This document shows positions 10,800 through 50,659 of a stretch of 64,000 nt of DNA, in pieces. Origin of the DNA: Molanna angustata (lineage: Eukaryota; Arthropoda; Insecta; Trichoptera; Molannidae); contig OY754974.1 of the NCBI GenBank assembly GCA_963576475.1, forward strand, positions 10,746,904-10,810,903. Direction: 5' to 3'. How positions within the stretch are numbered: position 1 is the first letter of the stretch; each line of letters begins with the position of its first letter. Below the pieces are notes generated by a model that made no database searches, was not told the DNA's origin, and saw only the letters and a program-made list of their open reading frames with translations. Made by a program: the position numbers and the translations under genes.

Positions 10800-10950
10800 G
10801 AACTAATGCATCTGATCATCAAGGACGAAATCGAAGGATTACGGGTTGTCGATGTCGGCATCAAGCATCAGATTTCATGGCTGCGCAATATACGAGAACG
10901 GACGGGAATAAGGACCGTGGAGGACCTGTTTTCAGCCGCTGGAAATAGAT
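10800..10950 (+). pseudogene. RTE-like LINE C-terminal fragment
   Basis: Translates as LMHLIIKDEIEGLRVVDVGI then KHQISWLRNIRERTGIRTVE and DLFSAAGNR stop. SWLRNIR.WTG..tve.LF is a recurring tail of another insect RTE-like subfamily. It lies about 150 bp downstream of the takeout stop codon, on the other strand. Confidence 0.75.
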
Positions 10951-11095
10951 AGATGTGCTCTCGAGTGATAGTCAACGTACATGAGACCTGACACGACTGC
11001 ATTTTGAAGAAGTGGAATATCGGAATCCATTTTTAATATCGATATCAAGGGCAAAAATCTGTTTCACTTTAGAATTTGTCTAGTTCAACCTTTTT

Positions 11096-38993
<27,898 letters not shown>

Positions 38994-39054
38994 ACTAGTC
39001 AACTACTAGTCAACAAAACTCAAAAACGTATCATTCAAACACAACGCGTCATTT

Positions 39055-39060
39055 AACTGA
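39055..39060 (-). promoter_or_regulatory. Candidate initiator of the takeout gene
   Basis: The minus strand reads TCAGTT, an arthropod TCAGT-type initiator, with +1 A at 39058. This would give a 65-nt 5' UTR before the first ATG. A TATAC word starts 36 nt upstream (39094), a little farther than usual for a TATA box. Position and consensus are the only evidence. Confidence 0.4.
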
Positions 39061-39099
39061 ACAGTTCAAAATAAAACTATTAGGTTCTCGTATACAGGT

Positions 39100-40080
39100 T
39101 ACCTGTGGTTCTTGGAGGACGTTCAAATTATTAATATGAAATCAACAATTATTATCTATGTATGTTGAATTTTTTTAAAACATTGCAACCGATCGACCTT
39201 CAGTTGTCATCCGATTAAGGAATTGATTATAATAATATATTACACACTATATGTAAGTAATATTAACCATTTTAATGTTATACGCTCTCCACGTCCGACA
39301 ATGAAAACCTTATAAATATTCATGCGCTATTGAATTCGGTGTATTGTGCATCAATGTTGGCAGGAATGGACTGTAATTACATATTTTGTAAAATGTTTAC
39401 CAATATCATTCTTCTTCTTCTTCTTACTCAGACATCTCTCCACTGCTGGATGTAGGCCTCTTCTAAGAGCTTCCTAACATAATACTATTAGAAGCGCGAT
39501 ATGTACCGATAGCCTTAAAAAGCAATACAATAAATATACCATGGAATCGCTCCATTAAATTACACCAAAGTTATTTTCCACCTTATTTTTCGTAGATCGA
39601 TATCAAATAATTGACCTTGAAACTCTTAATACATGATACCTATTAGATGTAATCATAAAACTTTTTTTTGTTATGGTACATAAGTTGGTATGTAAATAAA
39701 TGTTAATTTCAATTGTAGGTATGTAATTGCATGAATTCATAATACATTTCCATAAATATAAATTTGAATAATTCAACGTGTATGATGATCTATTTGATTG
39801 ATAAATGCAGTATAAAAAATGTATAAAACGTACAACGACCGATATTATGAAATGATGTCATACAAAAAAATGTATACACTATTGTTACGTGTATGGAGCT
39901 ATAGACAAAAAATGTGACAAGTAAGATTCAAGACTTTTCCTTTTTTAACACAATATTTTTTTCCGCTATGTGAGGATTTTAGTTTAATCCACTAAACTAT
40001 TTATTTTCCGCAATGTGGAGTTTTATTAAAAAAAATTAAAAGTATGACATAGTAAGAAATAACAACACAAGGAAAGAATA
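39100..40080. other. Upstream region of the takeout gene; no gene recognised
   Basis: AT-rich. A minus-strand RTE-like tail of about 70 bp lies at 39408-39475 (CATCTCTCCACTGCTGGATG, the reverse of a ...WRR..EAY end). Regulatory sites for the takeout gene may lie here, but none can be named from sequence alone. Confidence 0.45.
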
Positions 40081-40084
40081 TAAG

Positions 40085-40410
40085 ATGAAGAAAGATGTAA
40101 TTAATAGAATGAAAAATAACACATTGAGATGGTTTGGACAATAAGGATGAATGAATGAAGAAAGTCTGACGAATAAAATATACAAAGCTGACAGGAACAG
40201 AATAAGACGTCAAGGGCGCCCAAGATAAGGATAGATCTACCATGTGAACGATATTCTGAAAGATAGAAATTTAAGAAGCGTGAACAACAGACGAACATGT
40301 ATGAGACGATTCATAAATGTTGACGTAGCGATGAATGAGTGTCAAGAAAAAATGGCGTTCGGTTCTCTCTGCCTGACCCATGAGAGACATGGCGTGATGG
40401 TATGTATGAC
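40085..40410 (+). pseudogene. LINE C-terminal fragment, degraded
   Basis: Reads INRMKNNTLRWFGQ, stop, NEESLTNKIYKADRNRIRRQ, GRPR, stop, VNDILKDRNLRSVNNRRTCM then RRFINVDVAMNECQ. This follows the M...RWFGH.eRM....t..iy....G.R.rGRPR pattern of RTE-like tails, with several stops. A shorter relative is at 47670-47770. Confidence 0.65.
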
Positions 40411-40419
40411 AAGTACAAA

Positions 40420-41690
40420 GGTAGGTAAATTATTTCAATTCAAGAAAACTTTCTATTACTCCGGGGTAAAATACGAATCCATTTGTGGTCAATGTTTTTT
40501 ATCTCGTGGTAAATAAATTAGATTTAAGTGGGAAAAATCTCGGTTCAGTCCCATGAAGACAATAAATTTCAATTGCATTTTTCCAGGACTCATTCGAGTA
40601 TTTCCAGAACGAAGCATTTATTTCAAAAACTGGTAATTACTAACGCTTTCTTTCACTAAATACATCCAATTCTATAAACTTTTTGGATAAATAGGCCATT
40701 TATTAAAATTATGCACATACATTGATGTTATTTTCAATTTCGTATTCATTATTTTAATATAGAATATTTTATTTTATTATGTTTACTAGTTATAAAAGTT
40801 TTCCCAGTTGTAAAAGTTTGAAAAATTCATCGACAGTTGCTTAATAGATAATTACAGAATATTGTTCAGGAATTTATCAGAGGGCGAAAAGGTAAAATTT
40901 TAGAACGTAACTAAATTACTCGTAATAATAATTGTTTACGCCAATGTTGAAGTAAAAACTATTGTTGCACTTTACATATAAAAAATGACAAATAAAATTG
41001 TTTCTATCACAACTCGCCCCGCACTTCACGCCAGTATCCTTCAAAATCGCATCCTACAATCCATATAGCTCGAACCCGTAAAACATTAACTATCCTTAAC
41101 CGCTCCGCCACACGCATTTGGCTTGTTAATAATTGTTGGTTTTCTAAATACTTCACCGCGCGTATGATAAGTGCCACAATTTAGTCTCTGAGACAAATGA
41201 GAATATATTGGAAACATAATCAAGTAAGTGCGTGTGTTCCATCATCATCTGTTCCTTCTGCCTTAACAGTGTATTAGCGCCGAATTGCCGATTGCGTCTC
41301 GGGCTATTAGATTGGTGGACTTTATAATCTAACTAATACCAATTTGTCACGACGCGTTTTTCACGGCGATAAGGTAAATGACGGGATAAGAAGAAATGGA
41401 TCGAGAAAGGAAATCGGAAGAAATCCTCGTCTTAATTTCTCACCCATTCCGACGAAAGATGCGTAGTCGATGAAGGGCACAGCACTACACATATTATGAT
41501 GCTCCCTATATCGATTTTTCACGGTGAAATTGAGCACTCAGCGCGACATTATCATAGTCCAAATGAAATGTGTTCGAGGTCGGCTGCAAGCAAGTACTAG
41601 TTTGGTGTGAAGCAGAAACGGAATAGATCAGTTACATGGATACTATCATATTTATTTTAATCAATCATCCCTACTAAATACAGTCCATTA
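40420..41690. other. AT-rich interval with no recognised gene
   Basis: No conserved frame. A somewhat GC-richer patch at 41270-41590 holds only short ORFs that I cannot assign. Confidence 0.45.
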
Positions 41691-41699
41691 TTTTTTAAT

Positions 41700-41905
41700 T
41701 ATATTTCATAGCCGCGTCAGCAATAATAATTCTTCCTCTTGTTCCCTCACCCATCTCTCCATCGCTGGATGTAGCCCTGTCTCACATTCATCTCTTTTTT
41801 GGGGTTTTCGTACCCATACACTAGCAGCGACAGATGTCAATATCATCGGCCCATCTTTTCTGAGGCCCCTTTTCGTACCCCATGGTCTCCATTTCAATCA
41901 GTTCA
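41700..41905 (-). pseudogene. RTE-like LINE C-terminal fragment
   Basis: Minus-strand frames give KWRPWGTKRG, then GPQKRWADDI in a shifted frame, then the end of the tail over CATCCAGCGATGGAGAG. At least one frameshift. Confidence 0.65.
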
Positions 41906-41909
41906 AGTT

Positions 41910-42320
41910 GACAGAGTCCGAGTCATCAAATATTAAAAAGAAATCACGCTTCGTTATAAACCTGAGTTGAAATATACGTTTAAATGTGTTTTGTAAGTGT
42001 AAAAATATATCGCACATAATAATTACAACGCCATCTATATATTTGTTTTGAAAACATCTTTATTTGTAAAAAGATGCTGAGAATCGTTATTATTAACATA
42101 CAATAATATAAATTACATAATATTCTTGGTTAATACTTTATCGAATGATTACCACGAATTACTCACATATTTTACCGCTATCAATATACGCAATAAACGC
42201 AAATAATAAACGCAAATCAATTCGTATCATAACGATGTGTTATGTTTACGTAAAATTATTGCATTTTACTAGAACTCCTTCATATTATGTAGATGGCTTG
42301 AATTTAATTTTTCTAAGGTT
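41910..42320. other. AT-rich interval with no recognised gene
   Basis: Nothing identifiable beyond short chance ORFs. Confidence 0.45.
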
Positions 42321-42324
42321 AAAC

Positions 42325-43470
<1,146 letters not shown>

Positions 43471-43561
43471 ATAAATACTAATAAAATAATGGAACTATGT
43501 ATGTGTGACGAACCAGCTGTGAATAGATTCACTCTTTTTTCATCATTTTCGGGTGTCCCAA

Positions 43562-44264
43562 TGTCAATTCGTCGAATATGTTCGCGCCCGAATATGACCA
43601 CGATTATACCTGTTTACATACTTGTCTATATTTTGTGGACATCAATCTTTTAAACATGGATGAGCTTTATGTCTATTTAATGTGTACCACAAAAGAAAAA
43701 GAGAAGAAAATACGGCGATGTATCATTTGCATTAAGCAATACTTTAATGAAACCATATCCAGGAAATCAAGACCGTAACTCAATTAAACGTAAATTGAAC
43801 AAAAAGTTATCAAGTGCCCGCGTTGTGGTTGAAAATATATTTGGTATCCTTTCATCAGTGTTTAGAGTAGGTATTTAAAAAAAACAATAGCTATTGATGT
43901 AGCTATTGGTTTTTGTAAATGTTCATGTCATAACAATGACTTGTTTATTGTTACCTACATAATATTTTTACCCCGCATTTTTTAGCTCTTTTACCCTTAT
44001 GTAAACGATGTTTTGGATCCCATATCACGGGTTCTCCCTGGTACACTTCTATAAATTTTAAAGTGTTCTCGCTTGTCCACTCTATCGTAAAAAAAATGAA
44101 TGACCGCTCACGGCAAAGTTCAAGATTTAACTGAACAATCCTTTGAAAAACCGACACCGAACGGAGAACGTACGAATATTCGTGGCGAATAGCGAATACA
44201 CACGAATAAGCCGTTTACATACTCGTATTCGCCTCTGTTCGCCTGTGTTCGGCGAGTATCTAAA
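43562..44264 (+). mobile_element. Harbinger-type element remnant inside a family F repeat
   Basis: Family F is continuous at 1616-1650 (GTGTCCCGTAAGAGCCGGGT, AATCG). Here GGGTGTCCCA (to 43561) is followed by about 700 bp of other sequence, then ACGGGTAATCGAAAATACAA. The insert carries a PIF/Harbinger transposase fragment and a right end with iterated CGAATA words. Terminal repeats are not clear enough to fix the ends to the base. Confidence 0.6.
43744..43869 (+). pseudogene. PIF/Harbinger (HARBI1-like) transposase fragment
   Basis: 42 codons: LMKPYPGNQDRNSIKRKLN then KKLSSARVVVENIFGILSSV and FRV. The LM.PYPG...FN..LS.AR.vVEN.FGIL..RFRV block lies just around the last catalytic Glu of the DDE_Tnp_4 domain (VVEN). 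Stops follow at once; the N-terminal part is not recognisable. Confidence 0.85.
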
Positions 44265-44365
44265 CGGGTAATCGAAAATACAACAGGCATCAATAACATC
44301 TCACATAGTTCAGCAATGAGGTTCACCATCCATTCTGAATGTGGGTATACGCGCACATGTTTTCA
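44265..44365 (+). repeat. Repeat family F, right part of the split copy
   Basis: GGGTAATCGAAAATACAACA, CTCACATAGTTCAGCAATGA and GGTTCACCATCCATTCTGAA match 1636-1710. Confidence 0.75.
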
Positions 44366-44544
44366 CACATTTTGGAATAAGCTTAGAGGCGATGAAAAAG
44401 TATTGAAATAATAATGATTTTGTAGAATTGAAGTTCTGCAATTGTACGAAAATGTTATCAAGACATTCGAGATAGTAGAAATAAAATATTGAATAAGTGA
44501 CATGAACTCTCCAAGATTAACTAGAATGTATAACTAATATTTTA

Positions 44545-45150
44545 TTTATTTTATTTTATTTATTCAAGGTTACAGACAGTTTTTTTTAAATATACATATA
44601 AATTCAAATTTAATTACTAAACATAAAAACCAAAATAGTAACACCAATTACTAAATTACGATCGTACGAAAGAAAAAGTAAAACAAAAAAGACAAAGAAA
44701 GATAAAAAAAAAACAATTAAAATTAGATCAGTCAAAATTAATTAAACAATGGACAAGCTAGGAAATAAGGACAGGACTATGAATAGGAATGGGAAAAATT
44801 TGGAAAGGAAAATCACCGTTACGAATGCCTCAACATCTTCCTAAAAATGGCCGGTGGGCCAAAAATGTCAAAATCCGCGAACTTTGAATCAAACTGATTA
44901 CATGATCTATAAATAAATGCATTCCCTGGGTAGTTTGTTCGTACAACATGCATACTGAATAAACGGTCACTCCTTGTCGTGCACGTGCAGGAACTCTGAG
45001 ATTAATTTTTTCTAATAATTTAGGAGTATCGACGCGATTATTCAATATATTGTATAAAAACATCATGTCTCTTATTGTGCGTCTCTTCTGTAAGGTGGGT
45101 AGAGAATACTTAACACAGCGAGATGAGTAGTCCGGGAAGTAAGTGTGTGA
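44545..45150 (-). pseudogene. CR1/jockey-type LINE, C-terminus and 3' UTR
   Basis: The minus strand reads DYSSRCVKYSLPTLQKRRTI then RDMMFLYNILNNRVDTPKLL and EKINLRVPARARQG, the tail domain of this LINE group (...R..D..FLYKI.N..vD.P.LL..i.l.vP). The tail, with AATAAATAAAATAAAATAAA, is near 44565-44540. The final part of the frame is unlike other copies. Confidence 0.75.
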
Positions 45151-45178
45151 ACGTGTGAATATAGAATAGTTGTTACAT

Positions 45179-45328
45179 ACGTTGATATGTTATAAAAAAT
45201 ATAAAAATACTTGGTAATTGTTCTATTGTGTTTATTTGATTATTGACGCGTTTCGTGCAAAGCACATCGTCAGAATAATAATAGAACAATTACCAAGTAT
45301 TTTTATATTTTTTATAACATATCAACGT
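45179..45328. mobile_element. Foldback MITE (family H), copy 2, perfect 49-bp arms
   Basis: The left arm starts ACGTTGATATGTTATAAAAA and the right arm ends TTTTTATAACATATCAACGT; the 49 bp of each arm are exact reverse complements. The 52-bp centre contains GACGCGTTTCGTGCAAAGCA and CATCGTCAGAATAAT, as in the copy at 14731. Confidence 0.85.
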
Positions 45329-45424
45329 ACAATGGAGTTCTATCAAGAATTGTCGATCGACAAACTAAACTTAGTTGTTACATACCTTTTTACTCCTCAC
45401 TAGTATTTTTTTTATTGCACATTC

Positions 45425-45550
45425 AACTAGTAACATGGTGAGATTGTATTCTGAAAGTTTCATCACAATGTATCTGTGTGTGCGTGCTATATGCTGTGTG
45501 CTTTGTACTGCGTGTTTATTTTACTTTATCGACTATAGATTAAAGTACTC
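45425..45550 (+). repeat. Repeat family G, copy
   Basis: CAACTAGTAACATGGTGAGA, CTGAAAGTTTCATCACAATG and CTGCGTGTTTATTTTACTTT. Confidence 0.65.
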
Positions 45551-45824
45551 ATCCAATTGAATTGAAGAAAACTACAAATAATATAAACAGCTTTAAATGT
45601 GGATTAAAGAAGTGGGTAAAAAAAAACAGACAAGACAGTGATAAATAAACAACTCTACGTTAACATACAATGACACACACGCACACCTAAACAATATACC
45701 TATATAATTATAAGCTGCTTCAGAACAGGTTTTTAACCTAGTGAAGCAGTTTACATTCCGCATCTAGTTCTTAAGTATCTTTTTTTTGTAAAAATATTAT
45801 ATTATTTCTTATGTTACAAAAAAA

Positions 45825-46115
45825 AAATACTCGCTTAGACCTCATTAGATTTTGAAGGATATCTGAATAATGCTTCTCAATTTTTTTAACTGTCAAATAT
45901 TTCAAAGTGACCCCAAGCTCAGGAAACTCAAAGTTGGATTTTTTTTATTTTCAAATTGATAAAAAGACACATCACATTCATAAAAGGGCACTGAAGAATT
46001 ATCAAGTTTAGTTAACTTCTTAATGAAAATGCTGAATATTTTCCAGACGAAATTTTAAAACTTTATCGAATGACTTGTTAGTGGGGAGTTTAGCGTTGGC
46101 CACAATCCACTCGTT
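45825..46115 (-). repeat. Repeat family B, copy 4
   Basis: TACTCGCTTAGACCTCATTA, AAAGTGACCCCAAGCTCAGG and GGGGAGTTTAGCGTTGGCCA are the reverse of copy 1. The boundaries are clearer here than in copy 2. Confidence 0.7.
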
Positions 46116-46479
46116 TTAAACAATACAGCATTCGACACAAGAAAATAAAAGTATCCGACCTATTACAGAACGATACGGTTGATTAAAGATATCGACTCAA
46201 GTATCGAATAAAATATTTACCTTTATTATTCAGACTACAAAATAGTCTCCATGTGCGGAATTTCCCGCCATAAAAGCACAAGATCTTTCTGGAAGAAAAT
46301 AATAAACTGGCCATTTATACAAAAGGTACGACAGTGCATAAAATTTTGAAAGTAGGTAATACTTATTATACATAAAATGTACAAAACCAAGTGTATTGTT
46401 AAAAATCGATAAATGTATGAATTAACCAGTAGCGGTATTGCTCATACAAGCCGAAAATCTTCGCTTGCCTATGAATTGA

Positions 46480-47241
46480 TTTCCCCAACTACCAGAAATC
46501 TGCTATACATCATAATATTTGTAATTTAGAAAATAGACGAAAAATGTGTGAAAAAAAAATGTGTGAAAAAAAATTATTGTAAAATTGTAATTAGGTATTA
46601 ATTAAATTGTATTTTGTTCCTTTGTTATATTTAGACTGTTGGAAATATATTATTCATTCATTCAATTATAGACATGATTTACCTGCATAAAATTATCCAC
46701 AACCGTGTAGACTCACCTTACCTACTATCTAAATTAAATTTTTATTGCCCATCACGCAATTTCAGATCTCAGTTTTGTTCTATGTCGACCGTCGTCTCAC
46801 AAATTATTCACCAAACAATTATATTAGGCGGAGTTGCTCCAATAACAATACATACTTTAGACAATTCGATATACCTGATACATAAATCACAAGCAGACTT
46901 CAAATCATACATTTTAGAATTATTCAATAAATAGTAGCTATACATAAATTTATTACCTACTTTCATCATAATTTGTCTCGCTTACACAATGTACTTACAC
47001 TTTCACCCTTTAATTTTAAATATTATTATTTTTTCTGTAACAATTTATTGTAATTTTATTTACCCTACAATTTTTGTACTATTTTTTTCTGTAAAAATAT
47101 GATTAAATATACACTACTATATGTGAAAACATTTAATTGAGATGCAATGTATCATCCATATTTATTATAACTGTTGTATATTCTTTTACCATTGTATCTT
47201 GTTTGTTTTCCGAAATAAATAAAAAAAAATAAAATAAAAAA
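46480..47241 (+). mobile_element. 5'-truncated LINE inserted in repeat family C
   Basis: Holds a LINE C-terminal frame and an A-rich AAATAAATAAAAAAAAATAA end. Family C sequence stops at 46478 (GCCTATGAAT) and resumes at 47242 (GAATATTATC); ATGAAT flanks both sides as a short target duplication. Confidence 0.7.
46674..46934 (+). pseudogene. LINE ORF2 C-terminal fragment
   Basis: MIYLHKIIHNRVDSPYLLSK then LNFYCPSRNFRSQF is the same domain as at 44830-45066 but from another family. Stop at 46932-46934. No reverse transcriptase core, so it is the usual 3' stub left by truncated insertion. Confidence 0.7.
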
Positions 47242-47495
47242 ATGAATATTATCTAGACCTAATATTTTTTTGTCTGTTTTATTGAAAATATACTACAAGA
47301 TTAAAAATTGAACCTATGTAGATACGATGCTTGTCAGGGCCACAAATGTTAATATTATTTTGGCATTTGATTTTAAAATATTACATGGCCACTCAAATGA
47401 ACAACGATGCTAAGAAACATAAAATTTTTGTCATTTCCCAATTTTCTTTCAGAGTTTGCCTAGTCCGAAGTTTCTAGGCACGCCCCTGGAATTAA
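47242..47495 (+). repeat. Repeat family C, right part of copy 2 (left part 46432-46478)
   Basis: GATTAAAAATTGAACCTATG, GGCCACTCAAATGAACAACG and CTAGGCACGCCCCTGGAATT match 24375-24565. Confidence 0.75.
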
Positions 47496-47669
47496 CAATA
47501 TTTTTTTGCAAAAAATATTGTAAATCCATACATTAGAGATCTTTCTATGACTATACAATATTTAGAAGTATTTTTAAAAGTAGAAAAAGTACTTAATTAA
47601 AAAATAAACGAGTGGGTTGTGGCCAACACTAAACTCTCCACTACATATTTAATAGTTTTAAAAAAATGC

Positions 47670-47770
47670 ATGACAAGCAAGATGAACATGTATGAGACAA
47701 TGTATCAATATTGATGATGCAAAGGATATGTGTCAAGATAGAATTATGTGGTATTCAGTTTTCTAGTGCC
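47670..47770 (+). pseudogene. Small degraded LINE tail fragment
   Basis: AACATGTATGAGACAATGTA then TCAATATTGATGATGCAAAG and GTGTCAAGATAGAATTATGT resemble 40291-40360. Too short to classify further. Confidence 0.4.
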
Positions 47771-47779
47771 TACCCGTTG

Positions 47780-48480
47780 GGTAAGATAGTTCGCTTGCGG
47801 AGGATTAGAGTATTCTCTATCCATAAAATGTGAAACCGGAAAATGAGAATGAAAATTCAATTAAAATATCTCGTCCTATTAACATTGATCCTGTAAATTT
47901 ACATTGGACATTGATATGAGAGGAATCAAATTTTCGAACTAAAGTATTGAATTTTGTGTAGAAACATTTTAAAAAATCAGTAAAACTAGGTATATTTTTT
48001 TTTAAAGACATAATATGTACTCTAATCTTCAGAAACCGAGTTGTGGAGAGGTAAAAAAATACACTTGTCCATAGAGACACTTAGGTACAATATTTTTTTG
48101 GATATGTCCAAAAAAACTACATCCTCTGTTAAGTCAGTCTCCATATTATACTTTCACCTATTTTTTTTAACTTTTTTGTACTATGCACATAGCACCATTT
48201 ACACGCATTGCGTGGAGGTAGGAGCAAATATTCAAAATTGCATCATATTATAAATATTTCATTTATTTCTATTTTTTTTCGGATTTTGATAGTCATGCCG
48301 TATAGGGTCTTTGTTGAAGCAACAGATGTCACCCCGGAATTGCGCCAGAAAAATCATTTAATTTTAGATTTGTTTACCTACTTTTACCAATGTGAATGTA
48401 AATCGAATATTTCAAAAAGCACTGTCACCTCATGTATGATGATTGTTGCTTTCATTGTTTATAAAAAAAACAACTTTCAA
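47780..48480. other. AT-rich interval, nothing recognised
   Basis: Three overlapping small ORFs on both strands have no recognisable motif. The plus-strand ORF at 48208-48522 contains VFVEATDVTPELRQKNHLIL, which I could not assign. Confidence 0.4.
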
Positions 48481-48484
48481 ATAG

Positions 48485-49010
48485 ATGGCATTACAAAAAA
48501 AGGTTTCTTCGTTATTTCATAGATGGCTATAGTAAAAATATGTTATTTTCAAATTTATTTTATCCCATCATTGAAATTTATTTCTCGGACCACATTGTGT
48601 CCGAGTGTGACTTCAGGGCGTACGCGGGAGATTTCAAGAATTTCTTCTTGTTGAGTGACTCAGCGACGAATTATATTTTAAACATTGACATTAAACCTTG
48701 ACAAGCAAGCCTACTTGTGCTAATTACTATTATTTTTGTATCTAAACTTTGTTTGGTTATGATGTGTATGTGATTAAACCATACGATAAATAAATATTGA
48801 AATTTATAGAGCTTTTAAAAAATTGCGTTGATTAAGGAACTCAAAACGAAGGCATAATTGGAGAACGTTGCGCATGGGCAAAACTTGTTCACGTAAACCA
48901 GCCGATGACAGGTTTTAAGCCCTGTTGGTAACTTGAGTTCCTGGTTCTTCTATATTATTCCATTTTCGTATCTATTGAGATCTCGAAAAATTGTCAAAAA
49001 CTATTATTTA
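48485..49010 (+). repeat. Repeat family D, copy 2 (interrupted)
   Basis: GATGGCATTACAAAAAAAGG at the left, then unrelated sequence, then CACGTAAACCAGCCGATGAC and AGCCCTGTTGGTAACTTGAG at right (48890-48960). Confidence 0.6.
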
Positions 49011-49054
49011 TCAATTTCCGGAATTCAATAAAATAAATTTAAAAAATATACAAA

Positions 49055-49670
49055 ACTAGCTGACTCGGCGAACTTCGTATCGTCTCAGTCAATGGATGTC
49101 GTGTTAACTTTTAGCTAAACCTGATTTAGGATTTTATCAACGTAGGTAGTAAAATGAATACAATTTTTTTTATTAAGTTCAATAGTTTATTAGGATATAA
49201 CAATAAAACATAGATATAATCTAAGCAATAAAATAAAAATGTAAAAATCGGTAATAATTAATACATTTTTTTTTTGTATCTGACAGCTCAAGAACCAACC
49301 TCAAGCATGTCAATTTTTTTTTAATCCATATGTTTTGTTTTCAATTTTTCTTCGTAGAATAAGGTACCTACCTCGAATTTCTATTCTAAATTTATCAATG
49401 GTAAGTAGCTACCTACCCTGAAGTTTTACATTCGAATTTTGATTAATTTATTTAGATTTCGTAAGTTATATTGTTTGCATAATAGGTACCAGGCGTACAG
49501 TTTACTTTTTTTTTTATTTTTTCTGTTTAATTTTCCGATATTTTTATAGTTATTATGTTATCCGGGGCAGAGACGAATCCAACAAATAAAAGATCATTAC
49601 AATTGGTCCAGCCGTTCTTGATTTATAAATAGTCTAACTAACCCGACTTTGTTTTATTTATATATGAAGA
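49055..49670 (+). mobile_element. Repeat family E, copy
   Basis: Opens CTAGCTGACTCGGCGAACTT and ends CAATTGGTCCAGCCGTTCTT then TTTGTTTTATTTATATATGA. Same arrangement as at 25933-26390. Confidence 0.7.
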
Positions 49671-49679
49671 TATAGGATT

Positions 49680-50145
49680 GAAAATGAATGGACCGAAAAC
49701 ATACAAAACCAGTATTTCCCTTCCAAGCAGATGCCATAGCGTCTACAACAGTTTGACCCAAATCTGGGACACATTATAATTGCCGGTCGAGTGGACAAAA
49801 TATTTATATACTACAATAATATGTATAACAAGCTTCATTTTATCATCGTCTGTATTAATAATATATGATGATTTGCAGTATGCATTCCTTCTCACGAGAA
49901 AATGATTAATAATAATATGTTTGTGTGTCCTTTCACACGGAGTACGTCTCTTATCAATATTATTTTATCAAACAGTTCCACCATTATGAATATTAGCATT
50001 ATTAATCAACTGAATTTATTTGTACGATGTAATAAATAATATTTATTACATTAGTATTTTTATTATTCAATATACATGTTTTTTTTATATTCAATAATTA
50101 AAAAACGTCGTTGTGGCTGTTTCAATGACAATGTTTAAAATAACA
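49680..50145. other. AT-rich interval, nothing recognised
   Basis: No conserved frame or repeat copy recognised. Confidence 0.45.
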
Positions 50146-50150
50146 AACAT

Positions 50151-50395
50151 ATGCTAACAGACTACAAAACTCGAAAATCCAAGACATGTGTACGACCCTT
50201 CTTAACATATGCAATTGAAACCAGAGAGGACACAGCCGGAACAATGAGTCTGCTCCGGATGACAGAGATGAGAACTCTACGATCCATCTCGGGATTCACC
50301 CTTATGGATCGAATGCGGAACACAGATATAAGAAAAATTTGCGAGGCAAGGAATATCATCAGATGGTGCAGGAGCACAAACAAGTTCCCCAAAAT
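50151..50395 (+). pseudogene. RTE-like LINE fragment
   Basis: KTCVRPFLTYAIETREDTAG then TMSLLRMTEMRTLRSISGFT, LMDRMRNTDIRKICEARNII and RWCR. Typical post-core segment of insect RTE-like LINEs (K.CVRP.lTYa.ETR.dT....Lr..EM..LR.i.g.tl.DR.Rn.dIR). No stop within it; it ends where the minisatellite begins. Confidence 0.8.
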
Positions 50396-50423
50396 GTATT
50401 ATCTCCCATCAAATTAATTCTGC

Positions 50424-50655
50424 AATCGACCATGGGGTAGATGGAGAGATAGCTGAAATCGACCAGGAGGTAGATGGAGAGATAGCTGATAACGACCACG
50501 AGGTAGATAGAGAGATAGCAGAAATCGACCAGGAGATAGATGGAGACATAGCTGAAATCGACCACGAGGTAGAAAGAGAGATAGCAGAAATCGACCAGGA
50601 GGTAGATGGAGAGATAGCTGAAATCGACCACGAGGTAGAAGAGGTTGCAGTGTGA
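50424..50655 (+). repeat. 33-bp minisatellite, 7 copies, encoding an acidic 11-aa repeat
   Basis: Units of ATCGACCAGGAGGTAGATGG then AGAGATAGCTGAA. In the plus frame each gives IDQEVDGEIAE with variants (IDHEVEREIAE, NDHEVDREIAE). Two unit types (CAG-GAG and CAC-GAG) alternate over much of the array. All 33-bp phases are multiples of three, so several frames stay open. The frame ends at EEVAV stop. Confidence 0.9.
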
Positions 50656-50659
50656 AAAA

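Noticed and set aside
40244..40516. 90-codon ORF that looks like a small gene
   Set aside because: Its first half is a degraded LINE tail (NNRRTCMRRFINVDVAMNE); the rest is chance extension.
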